From the NCBI GenBank assembly GCA_023459335.1, contig JAEWUO010000028.1:124001-188000 (forward strand): a stretch of 64,000 nt of DNA, read 5' to 3'. The notes beneath the pieces are model-generated. The model did no database searches and was not told the DNA's origin. It worked only from the letters and a program-made list of their open reading frames with translations. The position numbers and the translations under genes were made by a program. Numbering within the stretch: the first letter of the stretch is position 1; each line of letters begins with the position of its first letter. Of this stretch, positions 32,944 to 40,345 are shown piece by piece. The DNA comes from Bacillota bacterium (GTDB lineage Bacteria; Bacillota; Clostridia; Christensenellales; CAG-138).

Positions 32944-32995
32944 ACAAAGCGCATTTCTAAAACGTGCGGCGCTCGCCGCTGGAGAATGACCTTAT

Positions 32996-33562
32996 ATGCA
33001 AAACCGGGTAGCCTTCAACCGCGAACACATCAAAGGCCGGCGCGTCAACGCCATACCGGAATCGGGCATACCCGAAGAGGTCAAGGCTGCAAAAGCGGCC
33101 GAAGGCAAAGCGGAGCGCGCCCGTAAGCGGAGCCGTTCGCTCAGCGTAATCGGCTCGGCGTTCCTTTGGCTTCCGTTTTTATTCCCTGTTCCCTTTTTCA
33201 TTCACGGCGAAACCAGCGGTTCTCCCGTTCCTTTCGCGTTGTATCCGATGCTTGTGATATCGGTCCGTTTCGGTGCAAATATCGGCAGTTTTTTACTGTA
33301 TCTTGCTTCCCGGGCAGCAAACGCGTTTCGTAAGCCCGTCGGCTGGCTTGCCGTAGCCATTTTCGTTCTTCCGATCGTCGGCGTTCTCCTCATGGGAAGA
33401 AATCTCTATTTCTTTGATCCTTCGAACATTTCGAAACCGGTCCATTTCCTGATCCTGCTTTCCATGTTGTTGACCTTGCTGGGCATGCTGGCGATCAACG
33501 TGTTCTCCGTTTTACTGCTTTGCAAAGTGTTTCACCGCCCCGGAAAACAGCCGGTGGCATAA
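32996..33562 (+). CDS. Membrane protein with charged N-terminus, unknown function
   Basis: A 188-residue protein. Residues 1-45 are charged (many Lys, Arg, Glu), followed by four hydrophobic segments (about 48-70, 78-98, 118-135, 150-175). GGAG lies about twelve bases upstream of the ATG. Similar in topology to the preceding gene product but without clear sequence identity. Confidence 0.7.
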   Translation: MQNRVAFNREHIKGRRVNAIPESGIPEEVKAAKAAEGKAERARKRSRSLSVIGSAFLWLPFLFPVPFFIHGETSGSPVPFALYPMLVISVRFGANIGSFLLYLASRAANAFRKPVGWLAVAIFVLPIVGVLLMGRNLYFFDPSNISKPVHFLILLSMLLTLLGMLAINVFSVLLLCKVFHRPGKQPVA

Positions 33563-33579
33563 CATTATTGGTTCGATTC

Positions 33580-33606
33580 GCCCGCTTTCGCGGGCTTTTT
33601 GTTTTG
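33580..33606 (+). terminator. Rho-independent terminator
   Basis: GCCCGC, TTTC loop, GCGGGC, TTTTTGTTTT. Confidence 0.88.
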
Positions 33607-33694
33607 TGACCTTGTCTCTCGACAGAAATATGCTCGAATGATACGATAACGTTGCACTGGAATATCCGTGCACCGATCAAAGGAGATGACCCAT

Positions 33695-34663
33695 ATGGAT
33701 GGGAACACAAATAAAACGATCTACCTCGCAGGCGGTTGTTTCTGGGGTATGGAGAAGCTGATGCAGTCCATCCCCGGCGTGATCGACGCGGTAAGCGGAT
33801 ACGCCAACGGCACAGGCGAGAAGGATGCGGACTATAAAACCGTCTGCACCGGCAAAACCGGTTTTCGCGAGACGGTTCGGGTCACGTACGATCCAAACCG
33901 GGTGAGCCTGGACCAGCTGCTGTTTGCGTATTTCGAGGTGATCGACCCCGCCGCGGTCAACCGGCAGGGGCACGATATCGGCACGCAGTATCAGTCGGGC
34001 GTTTACTACGACGACGCGGAGTCGCAATCGACCGTGGAGCGCATCTTCGCAATCGAACGCGCGCGCACGCCGGATTTCGCTGTGGAAATCGGTCCTCTTG
34101 TGAGCTTCTTCCCCGCCGAAGAGTACCATCAGGATTATCTGGACAAGAATCCCTCGGGCTATTGCCATATTCCATTTGCGAAGATCGCGCAGCTCTCGCA
34201 CGGCACGATCGACGCCGGGCGGTACGCAAAGCCGAGCGAGGAGCAGATCCGCGCGCGCCTCACGCCGGAGCAGTTCGCTGTTACGCAGCAGAGCGCGACC
34301 GAGCGTCCGTTTACGAGCGAGTATTACGGCAGCAGGCGGCAGGGGCTGTATGTGGACGTCGTCACGGGAGAACCGCTCTTTACTTCGGACGACATGTACC
34401 GCTCCTCCTGCGGCTGGCCTTCGTTTACGAAGCCGGTCAACCTCTCGGTCGTCGTGAAACGAGAAGACAACACGCACGGCATGCGCCGCATGGAAGTTCG
34501 TTCCCGCGCGGGGAATTCGCATCTGGGGCATGTATTCGAGGGCGACCCCGAATCGCCCAACGGCGTACGGTACTGCATCAACGGCGCGTCCCTGAGGTTT
34601 ATCCCCTATGAGGAACTCGACGCGCAGGGTTACGGCTATCTGAAAGAGAAGTTCGCCGTCTGA
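33695..34663 (+). CDS. msrAB: Bifunctional methionine sulfoxide reductase A/B
   Basis: A 322-residue fusion. The MsrA domain (about 1-160) opens with the catalytic GGCFWGMEK; the MsrB domain (about 185-320) has YRSSCGWPSF and the catalytic Cys in RYCINGASLRF. The structural zinc CxxC pairs of some MsrB proteins are absent (GLYVDVVTGEPLF in their place), which is normal for A/B fusions. It reduces both epimers of methionine sulfoxide. Start at 33695 with AAAGGAG nine bases upstream; no signal peptide, so cytosolic. Confidence 0.96.
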   Translation: MDGNTNKTIYLAGGCFWGMEKLMQSIPGVIDAVSGYANGTGEKDADYKTVCTGKTGFRETVRVTYDPNRVSLDQLLFAYFEVIDPAAVNRQGHDIGTQYQSGVYYDDAESQSTVERIFAIERARTPDFAVEIGPLVSFFPAEEYHQDYLDKNPSGYCHIPFAKIAQLSHGTIDAGRYAKPSEEQIRARLTPEQFAVTQQSATERPFTSEYYGSRRQGLYVDVVTGEPLFTSDDMYRSSCGWPSFTKPVNLSVVVKREDNTHGMRRMEVRSRAGNSHLGHVFEGDPESPNGVRYCINGASLRFIPYEELDAQGYGYLKEKFAV

Positions 34664-34770
34664 TCCACGGCGGCGGCCCTCAAAAAAGCGAGCAAAGCGC
34701 GCGGAATTGTGCTATACTGCCAATGCGCGCTTTTTGCTTGCGCGCAATTTTCCCGCCGGAGCGATGCAGC

Positions 34771-35916
34771 ATGATCTATCTCGACAACAGCGCGACCACG
34801 CGTGTTCTGCCCGAAGCTGCGGACGCGGCTTGCCGCGCCATGACCGAGCAATACTATAATCCCGCGAGCGCGTATCAGCCTGCCGTCGCCGCAGAAAAGG
34901 CGGTCGAGGCGGCGCGCGCACGCCTCGCCGCGGCGCTTGGTTGCGCGGCGGGCGAGGTCCTGTACACCTCCGGCGGCACGGAGAGCAACAACATGGCGGT
35001 GTTCGGTTCGATCAGGCCGCTGCGCGGGAAACGGCGCGTCGTCACAGCGAAAGGCGAGCACCCGTCCATCTATGAAGTATTTCGCTCTCTGGAAGGCGCG
35101 GCGGAAACGGAGGTTGCCTTCGCCGGTCTCAACGCGGACGGAACCGTGCGTCTGGACGAGCTGGAGGAAGCGCTGACTCCCGATACCGCGCTCGTCTCCG
35201 TCATGCACGTCAACAACGAAGTCGGCGCGGTCAACGATCTTGCCGTTATCGCGTCCCTGATCAAGAAATGCGCGCCTGTCGCGCTCTTCCATTCGGACGG
35301 CGTGCAGGCGTTCTGCAAGCTTCCGTTTTCGCGCATACCCGCCGATTTATACAGCGTCAGCGCGCATAAATTTCACGCGCCGAAGGGCGTCGGCGCGCTG
35401 TTCGTCCGAAACGGCGTGAAATTCTCGGGCGGGCAGTTCGGCGGCGGGCAGGAACGCAACCTGCGCTCCGGCACGCTGAATGTGCCGGGAATACTGGGGT
35501 TCGACGCGGCGCTCGCGCTTTACCGTGCAAATCAGGCGGAATGGATCGAGCAAATGCGCGCGAATAAGCTCCGCTTATGGAACAATCTCAGACAGATTCC
35601 CGACGCCGTCGTCAACGGCCCAGCGCCGGAGGACGGCGCGCCGCATATCCTCAACGTTTCTTTCCCCGGCGTGCGGGGCGAGGTGCTTGTCAACGCGCTC
35701 TCCGAGCGGGGTATCTGCGTTTCCACCGGAAGCGCGTGTTCCACGCACCAGAAAGGGCAGAACCGCATCCTCTCCGCAATGGGAATTTCCGGCGCGCGCG
35801 CGGAAGGCGCGCTCCGCTTCAGTCTTTGCCCGTTCAACACGGCTGAGGAAATGGACGCCGCAGCGAACGCGCTCGTCAGCCAGGTCGCGTTTCTGCGCCG
35901 TTTTCAGCGGCGCTGA
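34771..35916 (+). CDS. Cysteine desulfurase (NifS/IscS-like, NifZ type)
   Basis: A 381-residue PLP enzyme: MIYLDNSATTRVLPEA at the start, YTSGGTESNN, HVNNEVGA, the PLP lysine in SVSAHKFHAPKG, and the catalytic Cys in STGSACSTHQKG. It takes sulfur from cysteine. It lies directly upstream of thiI; in B. subtilis the paired NifZ-ThiI makes 4-thiouridine in tRNA, and the same role is inferred here. GGAG lies nine bases before the ATG. A TGCTATACT extended -10 box sits at 34710-34718. Confidence 0.93.
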   Translation: MIYLDNSATTRVLPEAADAACRAMTEQYYNPASAYQPAVAAEKAVEAARARLAAALGCAAGEVLYTSGGTESNNMAVFGSIRPLRGKRRVVTAKGEHPSIYEVFRSLEGAAETEVAFAGLNADGTVRLDELEEALTPDTALVSVMHVNNEVGAVNDLAVIASLIKKCAPVALFHSDGVQAFCKLPFSRIPADLYSVSAHKFHAPKGVGALFVRNGVKFSGGQFGGGQERNLRSGTLNVPGILGFDAALALYRANQAEWIEQMRANKLRLWNNLRQIPDAVVNGPAPEDGAPHILNVSFPGVRGEVLVNALSERGICVSTGSACSTHQKGQNRILSAMGISGARAEGALRFSLCPFNTAEEMDAAANALVSQVAFLRRFQRR

Positions 35917-35953
35917 CAGATCGCACATTACAGCTGGCAGATCACACATTACA
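35912..35953. repeat. Short tandem duplication at the desulfurase stop codon
   Basis: Two 21-bp units (35912-35932, 35933-35953) of form GCTGrCAGATCrCACATTACA differ at two positions. The first contains the stop codon. Confidence 0.85.
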
Positions 35954-35969
35954 ATCGATGGAGAAATTC

Positions 35970-37139
35970 ATGGAACCCGTACTGCTCGTCCGCTATGCGG
36001 AAATCCATCTAAAAGGGCTGAACCGCCCGTATTTTGAACGCAGCCTTGTCAGGCGAATCGCTCTCGCCCTCCGCCCGCTTTCCGTCCGGATCGTGCGCGA
36101 GCAGGGGCGCGTGTTTGTATTCGGCGTGCCCGCTGAAGCCGTCGGCGAATCGGCGGACCGGCTCACGCGGGTCTTCGGCATCCACTCCGTCAGCCCCGCG
36201 CTGGCGGTGGAGAAGGACTGGGACGCGATGGTAACCGGCGCGAAATCGCTCGTCGGGCGCCGCATCGAAGGGCTGCCCGGCGCAACGTTCAAGGTGATCG
36301 CGCGCCGCGCGGACAAGCGCTTTCCCATGCGCTCGCAGGACATCTGCCGCGTCATGGGCGGCGTGCTGCTCGAGGCGTTTTCGCAGCTGCGCGTGGACGT
36401 GCACCATCCCGACTTTTTTGTCGGCGTAGAGGTGCGGCAGGAGCAGGCGTTTCTCTTCGCGGAGGAACGCATGGGCGCGGGCGGCATGCCCGTCGGCACA
36501 AACGGGCACGCGATGCTGCTCATCTCCGGCGGCATCGACAGCCCGGTCGCGGGCTATATGATCGCCAAACGCGGCGTAACGATCTCCGCCGTGCACTTCT
36601 ACAGCTATCCTTATACGAGCGAGCGGGCAAGGGAGAAAGTGATCGAGCTGACGCGCATCCTTTCAAGTTATACGGGCGAAATTGCGCTATATCTCGTGCC
36701 GTTTACCCAAATCCAGCTTACGATCTACGAAAAATGCCCCAAGAGCGAAACGACGGTACTCATGCGCAGGCTGATGATGCAGATCTCGGAACGCATCGCC
36801 CTCTCCTGCGGCGCGCAGGCGCTTGTGACGGGCGAATCGATCGGCCAGGTGGCGAGTCAGACCATCGAGAGCCTGACGGTGACCAACGACGCGGTGCACC
36901 TGCCCGTTTTCCGTCCGCTGATCGGCTTCGATAAAGAGGAGATCGTAACCTATGCCAAGTCGATCGGTTCCTATGAAACCTCCATCCTGCCCTATGAGGA
37001 CTGCTGCACGGTGTTCGTGCCGCAGCACCCCGTCACCCGCCCGAAGCTGGAGGATATCCGGCGCAGCGAATCGCTCGTCGACTTTACGGCCATGATCGAA
37101 CAGGCGATCGCTGAAACAGAGAAAATCGTGATCGAATAA
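35970..37139 (+). CDS. thiI: tRNA 4-thiouridine synthetase ThiI
   Basis: A 389-residue enzyme. The N-terminal ferredoxin-like and THUMP domains (about 1-165) bind tRNA; the PP-loop LISGGIDSPVAGYM near residue 180 binds ATP for adenylation of U8. TGESIGQVASQT and CCTVFVPQHPVTRP are typical. No rhodanese domain, as usual in Firmicutes, so sulfur must come from the adjacent desulfurase. The ATG at 35970 has GGAG six bases upstream; an earlier in-frame ATG at 35958 overlaps that site. Confidence 0.95.
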   Translation: MEPVLLVRYAEIHLKGLNRPYFERSLVRRIALALRPLSVRIVREQGRVFVFGVPAEAVGESADRLTRVFGIHSVSPALAVEKDWDAMVTGAKSLVGRRIEGLPGATFKVIARRADKRFPMRSQDICRVMGGVLLEAFSQLRVDVHHPDFFVGVEVRQEQAFLFAEERMGAGGMPVGTNGHAMLLISGGIDSPVAGYMIAKRGVTISAVHFYSYPYTSERAREKVIELTRILSSYTGEIALYLVPFTQIQLTIYEKCPKSETTVLMRRLMMQISERIALSCGAQALVTGESIGQVASQTIESLTVTNDAVHLPVFRPLIGFDKEEIVTYAKSIGSYETSILPYEDCCTVFVPQHPVTRPKLEDIRRSESLVDFTAMIEQAIAETEKIVIE

Positions 37140-37273
37140 GCGAATCCCGCGTCGCTGCGTTTGATTCCATCGAAACAGATTTTACACATCATTCACAGCC
37201 GCCTCCCATCCGTCATGGTATACTCTCTGTGGCGGACGGCACCCTGTCCGCCCGGATGATGAAGGAGGAAATA

Positions 37274-37594
37274 ATGTTGAAGTTTATCTTTCGCTTGATC
37301 GGCATTCTTGTAGTGCTGCTCATTCTCATACTGGCGATATTGTCCTATCTGGACAGCAAAGACCTGCTCAGCGGAAAACTGGATCGCTATATCAGCTCCT
37401 TGCGAGTACTCGGCAAAGCCGCCTGGTCCGAGACGCTGCTGTTTATGCAGGATTCCGGCATCGCGGAGGACGCGGCGGGCCTGCTCGACCAGGGAGCGGA
37501 TTATTTGCGGGAAAGCATAGAGCCGCATTCGACCAGCCAGCCTGGCTCGGACGCTTTCGCGACCCCGATGCCCTCTGAAACTCCCGCGGGCTGA
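37274..37594 (+). CDS. Small single-pass membrane protein
   Basis: A 106-residue protein starting MLKFIFRLIGILVV, with AAGGAGG before the ATG. One membrane helix (about 4-24), an extracytoplasmic helical part, and a Ser/Thr/Pro-rich tail. An extended -10 box TGGTATACT lies at 37216-37224. No family recognised. A strong terminator follows. Confidence 0.7.
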   Translation: MLKFIFRLIGILVVLLILILAILSYLDSKDLLSGKLDRYISSLRVLGKAAWSETLLFMQDSGIAEDAAGLLDQGADYLRESIEPHSTSQPGSDAFATPMPSETPAG

Positions 37595-37611
37595 CCGTGA
37601 CAGACGTTATG

Positions 37612-37644
37612 AAAAAGCCTCCCTGGCAGGGAGGCTTTCTTTCG
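37612..37644. terminator. Bidirectional terminator
   Basis: AAGCCTCCCTG / CAGGGAGGCTTTCTTT hairpin between the small membrane protein gene and the HEPN gene, which converge here. Confidence 0.88.
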
Positions 37645-37654
37645 TTTATGTGCT

Positions 37655-38113
37655 TCAGGAGGGGGCTTTGGGGATTTCGATCGGCGGCAGGAACGAACGG
37701 AGCCAGCCGACGAATTCGGTCGCCTTCGCGTATAGCTCCAGCGCCATCGCGCGGTCGACAAACCGGTTCGAAATATTTTTATAGGAAAACGGATAATCGG
37801 ACATGTAATAAAACATGATATCCATGAGGAAATCTTCGCATTCGTTCTTGCGCGCCTCGAATCGCTTCAGATCCGCTTCTTTGAGAAAGGCGTCGCTGCC
37901 CGTAATTTTGGAAAACAGGAAATTGACGTTGTGCGTTTTCGGCGGTTCGGTTTCAATGTAGTAAACATACATGCCCTTGAGCTGCCGTTCCGCCGCCTGC
38001 TGGCAGAGGTATGCGACATAAACCCAGCGCTCGCCTTTGATCAGCGCGTCGATCGTACCGATGTCGTAGTCCGACAGCATCATCCAGTATCCGCATTTTT
38101 CCTGTTTGTTCAT
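37655..38113 (-). CDS. HEPN domain protein
   Basis: A 152-residue helical protein. YVAYLCQQAAERQLKGMYVYY (about 32-52) and PPKTHNVNFLF are the core of the HEPN fold usually encoded beside MNT nucleotidyltransferases. The canonical RNase motif Rx4-6H is not evident, so nuclease activity is doubtful. The ATG overlaps the stop of the HD-GYP gene (ATGA). It is the last gene of the c-di-GMP riboswitch operon; MNT/HEPN pairs often act as toxin-antitoxin systems, but the pair is split here by a signalling gene. Confidence 0.83.
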   Translation of the reverse strand: MNKQEKCGYWMMLSDYDIGTIDALIKGERWVYVAYLCQQAAERQLKGMYVYYIETEPPKTHNVNFLFSKITGSDAFLKEADLKRFEARKNECEDFLMDIMFYYMSDYPFSYKNISNRFVDRAMALELYAKATEFVGWLRSFLPPIEIPKAPS

Positions 38114-39042
38114 GCGCTTACCGCTCCCCCTTCGATCAGCAAGCCGTTTAGCACCAGCCGCTGCAATACTGTAGTAATCCTCGCGTCGAATTCCTGCGGC
38201 AATGCCGTCAGTTCGTCCGCCGCTTCCTGAAATGTTTTTACCAGATTATAACCCCGGTCGGTGGTCATCGCGTCGAATACGTCCGCAACGGCGACAATCT
38301 GCGAGGAGAGGCTGATATCCTCCGCCGTCAGTCCCCGCGGATATCCGCTGCCGTCGAGCCGCTCGTGGTGGTTTCGCGCAATCTCGGCAATCTGCTCGCC
38401 GAACTTCGGCAGGAGCATGCGCCCGCTGTCCACAGGGTGCCGCAGAATATATCTTAGTTCGCCCTGCTCCAGCTTTTCCGGTTTCTGCAGGATCTCGACC
38501 GGAACGAAACACTTACCCACGTCGTGGAACAGCGCGGCGACGGCCAGATCGTCCCTCGGGATCGGCGGGCAGTCTTCGTGCATCGCGTCGTACAGCGCGA
38601 GGGAATAATGCAGGACCGCTTTGCTGTGCCGAAACGTATAGTGGTCTTTTTCGTTGACGCGCTTTAACAGCTCGTTCAGGCTCTCTGTAAAGAGGGAAAC
38701 GGATTCATAGGCCGGGCAGTTTGTGACATATAGAATCTGCGTATCGCCCTGCATCCTGATCGGGATATCCCGTGTCAGGCCGGAAACGGAGAACGATTCC
38801 CCCGGGCCTAACGAAACCACGCCGTCGTCGAGCGCAAGTTCGACGACGCCTTCGTGAACAAAGAAAAACTCGATTGCGTGCGGATCGCTCGCAGGATAGA
38901 GCCAGACGACGAACTCGCCGCCGATCCGGTGCAGCATGATCTCCAGATCGCCCTGTTTGGCGAGCAGGGTCGTTACCGGTTCGCTCTCCGCGGCGGGTTT
39001 TTCACCCGTCGGCGTCCTGCGGTTAAAGTAGATACCGTCCAT
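38110..39042 (-). CDS. Cupin-HD-GYP protein, predicted c-di-GMP phosphodiesterase
   Basis: A 310-residue protein. Residues about 23-110 form a cupin-like beta domain (FFFVHEGVVELALDDG, LGPGESFSV). Residues about 118-300 form an HD-GYP domain with FRHSKAV (H139), FHDVGK (H173, D174), RHPVDSG, and HHERLDGSGYPRG (225-237), the complete metal and GYP signature. HD-GYP enzymes hydrolyse c-di-GMP. A TTG at 39063 or the ATG at 39042 could be the start; neither has a good ribosome site, and ATG is chosen. It sits between MNT and HEPN genes downstream of a c-di-GMP riboswitch. Confidence 0.88.
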   Translation of the reverse strand: MDGIYFNRRTPTGEKPAAESEPVTTLLAKQGDLEIMLHRIGGEFVVWLYPASDPHAIEFFFVHEGVVELALDDGVVSLGPGESFSVSGLTRDIPIRMQGDTQILYVTNCPAYESVSLFTESLNELLKRVNEKDHYTFRHSKAVLHYSLALYDAMHEDCPPIPRDDLAVAALFHDVGKCFVPVEILQKPEKLEQGELRYILRHPVDSGRMLLPKFGEQIAEIARNHHERLDGSGYPRGLTAEDISLSSQIVAVADVFDAMTTDRGYNLVKTFQEAADELTALPQEFDARITTVLQRLVLNGLLIEGGAVSA

Positions 39043-39078
39043 TCCATCACCCGAAGCTTCCAACCGCCGTTGTGGTTG

Positions 39079-39420
39079 TTAATAGACGCGAAGCTCCAAC
39101 CCGTACGTTTCAATTTCTTCTATAATACCACACGGCGTAGCTAATTCATAGGTGTGAAACGGCTGAACCTGAATATCGATCACCGGATTGACGCAAATGC
39201 GCGCCAGCTGGCGATAACGCCCCAACAGACGCGCATCCTGACAATCAAAGAAAACTGCGAGGTCAATATCGCTCTCACTCTGTGCGCATCCGCGCGCGTA
39301 GGAACCGAAGAGCACGATCTTGTTCACGTCAGGAAGCGCGCCGATTTTCTGGCAGATGTCGCGCATCCGCGCGGCATTCCGTCCGAAAACACCGTTAAAA
39401 TCCTCGCAAACAGAGATCAT
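39079..39420 (-). CDS. MNT-type nucleotidyltransferase
   Basis: A 113-residue minimal nucleotidyltransferase. IVLFGSYARG (residues 35-44) and SDIDLAVFF (Asp51, Asp53) form the Pol-beta catalytic motif GSx10DxD. The rest is short, as in MNT antitoxins and AMPylating partners of HEPN toxins. Start at 39420 with AAGGAG six bases upstream, 34 bases after the secreted-protein gene. The HEPN partner is two genes downstream. Confidence 0.9.
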   Translation of the reverse strand: MISVCEDFNGVFGRNAARMRDICQKIGALPDVNKIVLFGSYARGCAQSESDIDLAVFFDCQDARLLGRYRQLARICVNPVIDIQVQPFHTYELATPCGIIEEIETYGLELRVY

Positions 39421-39454
39421 ACCAGCTCCTTGCAGCCGCGTGTGTCCGCTGCGA

Positions 39455-39835
39455 TCAAAGCGGGATGATGCGGAGCGGATCGACCAGTACGTACTGGCCG
39501 TCAACAAAATAAGTAGTATACTCGCAGACGACAAGTCCGCCAATGGAGTTCGCATAATCCATGACCTTCGCGACGATCTCATCCACGGTTGCCAGCAGCT
39601 CGTCCACGTCGTCATATGGCGTGCGCTGCGCTTTTTCCACCGCTTTGACGATATCGGCGTTGGCTTTGTCGACCATCTTCTCCAGTTTGTCGAACTGCAC
39701 ATCCGTGTAGGGTGCTTTTTTAACAGCTGTAAACGCGGCATGCGGACCGCCGTTCCCGGCAGCGTTTGCTACGCCTGGGATCACCATGACCAGCAGCAGG
39801 ATGCAGATCAGGACGCTCATCAGTCTCTTTTTCAT
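39455..39835 (-). CDS. Small secreted protein under a c-di-GMP riboswitch
   Basis: A 126-residue exported protein. A signal peptide (MKKRLMSVLI to VANA, about 1-24) is followed by a helical region with repeated charged segments (FDKLEKMVDKANADIVKAVEK) and a C-terminal part containing one Cys. No family recognised. GGAGGGG lies seven bases before the ATG. First gene after the riboswitch and terminator, so its synthesis, and probably that of the three downstream genes, should respond to c-di-GMP. Confidence 0.82.
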   Translation of the reverse strand: MKKRLMSVLICILLLVMVIPGVANAAGNGGPHAAFTAVKKAPYTDVQFDKLEKMVDKANADIVKAVEKAQRTPYDDVDELLATVDEIVAKVMDYANSIGGLVVCEYTTYFVDGQYVLVDPLRIIPL

Positions 39836-39890
39836 TGTTATTCCCCTCCGAAACGTATTTTGTTTCGGTTTAGAGTCCCCAGCGACGTAG

Positions 39891-39927
39891 CAATAAAAAG
39901 ACAGCCTGCCTTTTTTTGCCAAGCTGC
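39891..39927 (-). terminator. Riboswitch expression-platform terminator
   Basis: On the minus strand GGCAGCTTG pairs with CAGGCTGTC (nine pairs, two of them G-U) around an A-rich loop, then TTTTTATT. It lies about 50 bases after the aptamer and 55 bases before the secreted-protein ATG. Confidence 0.72.
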
Positions 39928-39975
39928 CAAAATATTGTTCTCCGCGAAATAAAAATAATTGCGTCAGGGAACTCA

Positions 39976-40066
39976 ATTCGGCAACTGGCTGCCATCGACA
40001 CGATGATCCGCGTCATTAGGCCCTTTAGCTTTGCGTCGCCCGCTTTCACGGGTTTTGCCTTTTTCG
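39976..40066 (-). promoter_or_regulatory. c-di-GMP-I (GEMM-I) riboswitch aptamer
   Basis: The minus-strand RNA carries the class I signatures in order: GGCAAAACCCGTGAAAGCGGG (P1b with GNRA-type GAAA loop, 5' side shown in part), GACGCAAAGC, AGGGCCTAA, a variable stem, then ATGGCAGCCAGTTGCC closing the structure. The spacing matches the family. A terminator follows, so ligand binding likely controls read-through; which way cannot be told by eye. Confidence 0.92.
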
Positions 40067-40092
40067 TGGGAGTTGCTCCTAAACCTTGACTA

Positions 40093-40121
40093 AAATTATC
40101 ACACATATATTACATTGTCAA
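40093..40121 (-). promoter_or_regulatory. Promoter of the riboswitch operon
   Basis: Minus strand TTGACA (40116-40121) followed by GATAATTTT. Spacing is 15 bases to GATAAT or 17 to TAATTT. Transcription would start just upstream of the aptamer. Confidence 0.55.
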
Positions 40122-40313
40122 TAGTATAAATGTGTGTTATTTGTAATTATTCGATTATATTTGAAGCAATCCCCGGGAATTATCCGTTTTTTACAGAAAA
40201 TCAGCCTATTATTACATGATTATGCTTTGAAATTCAATCTCATTTGTTACATCGCTCATTTTCGTTTGATCGATACAGTACGCCTTGGGTTCTTTTCGGC
40301 GAACGCGTCTCTG

Positions 40314-40322
40314 TGGTATAAT
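40314..40322 (+). promoter_or_regulatory. Extended -10 promoter of the GH3 gene
   Basis: TGGTATAAT at 40314-40322; -35 weak. The remaining DNA from 40122 to 40313 is AT-rich and shows no gene. Confidence 0.5.
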
Positions 40323-40345
40323 CACGTTAGTTTGGGAGGTGCGGT

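Noticed and set aside
33695..34663. Loss of the zinc-binding Cys pairs in the MsrB domain as an oddity
   Set aside because: MsrA/MsrB fusions commonly lack them; the catalytic Cys is present.
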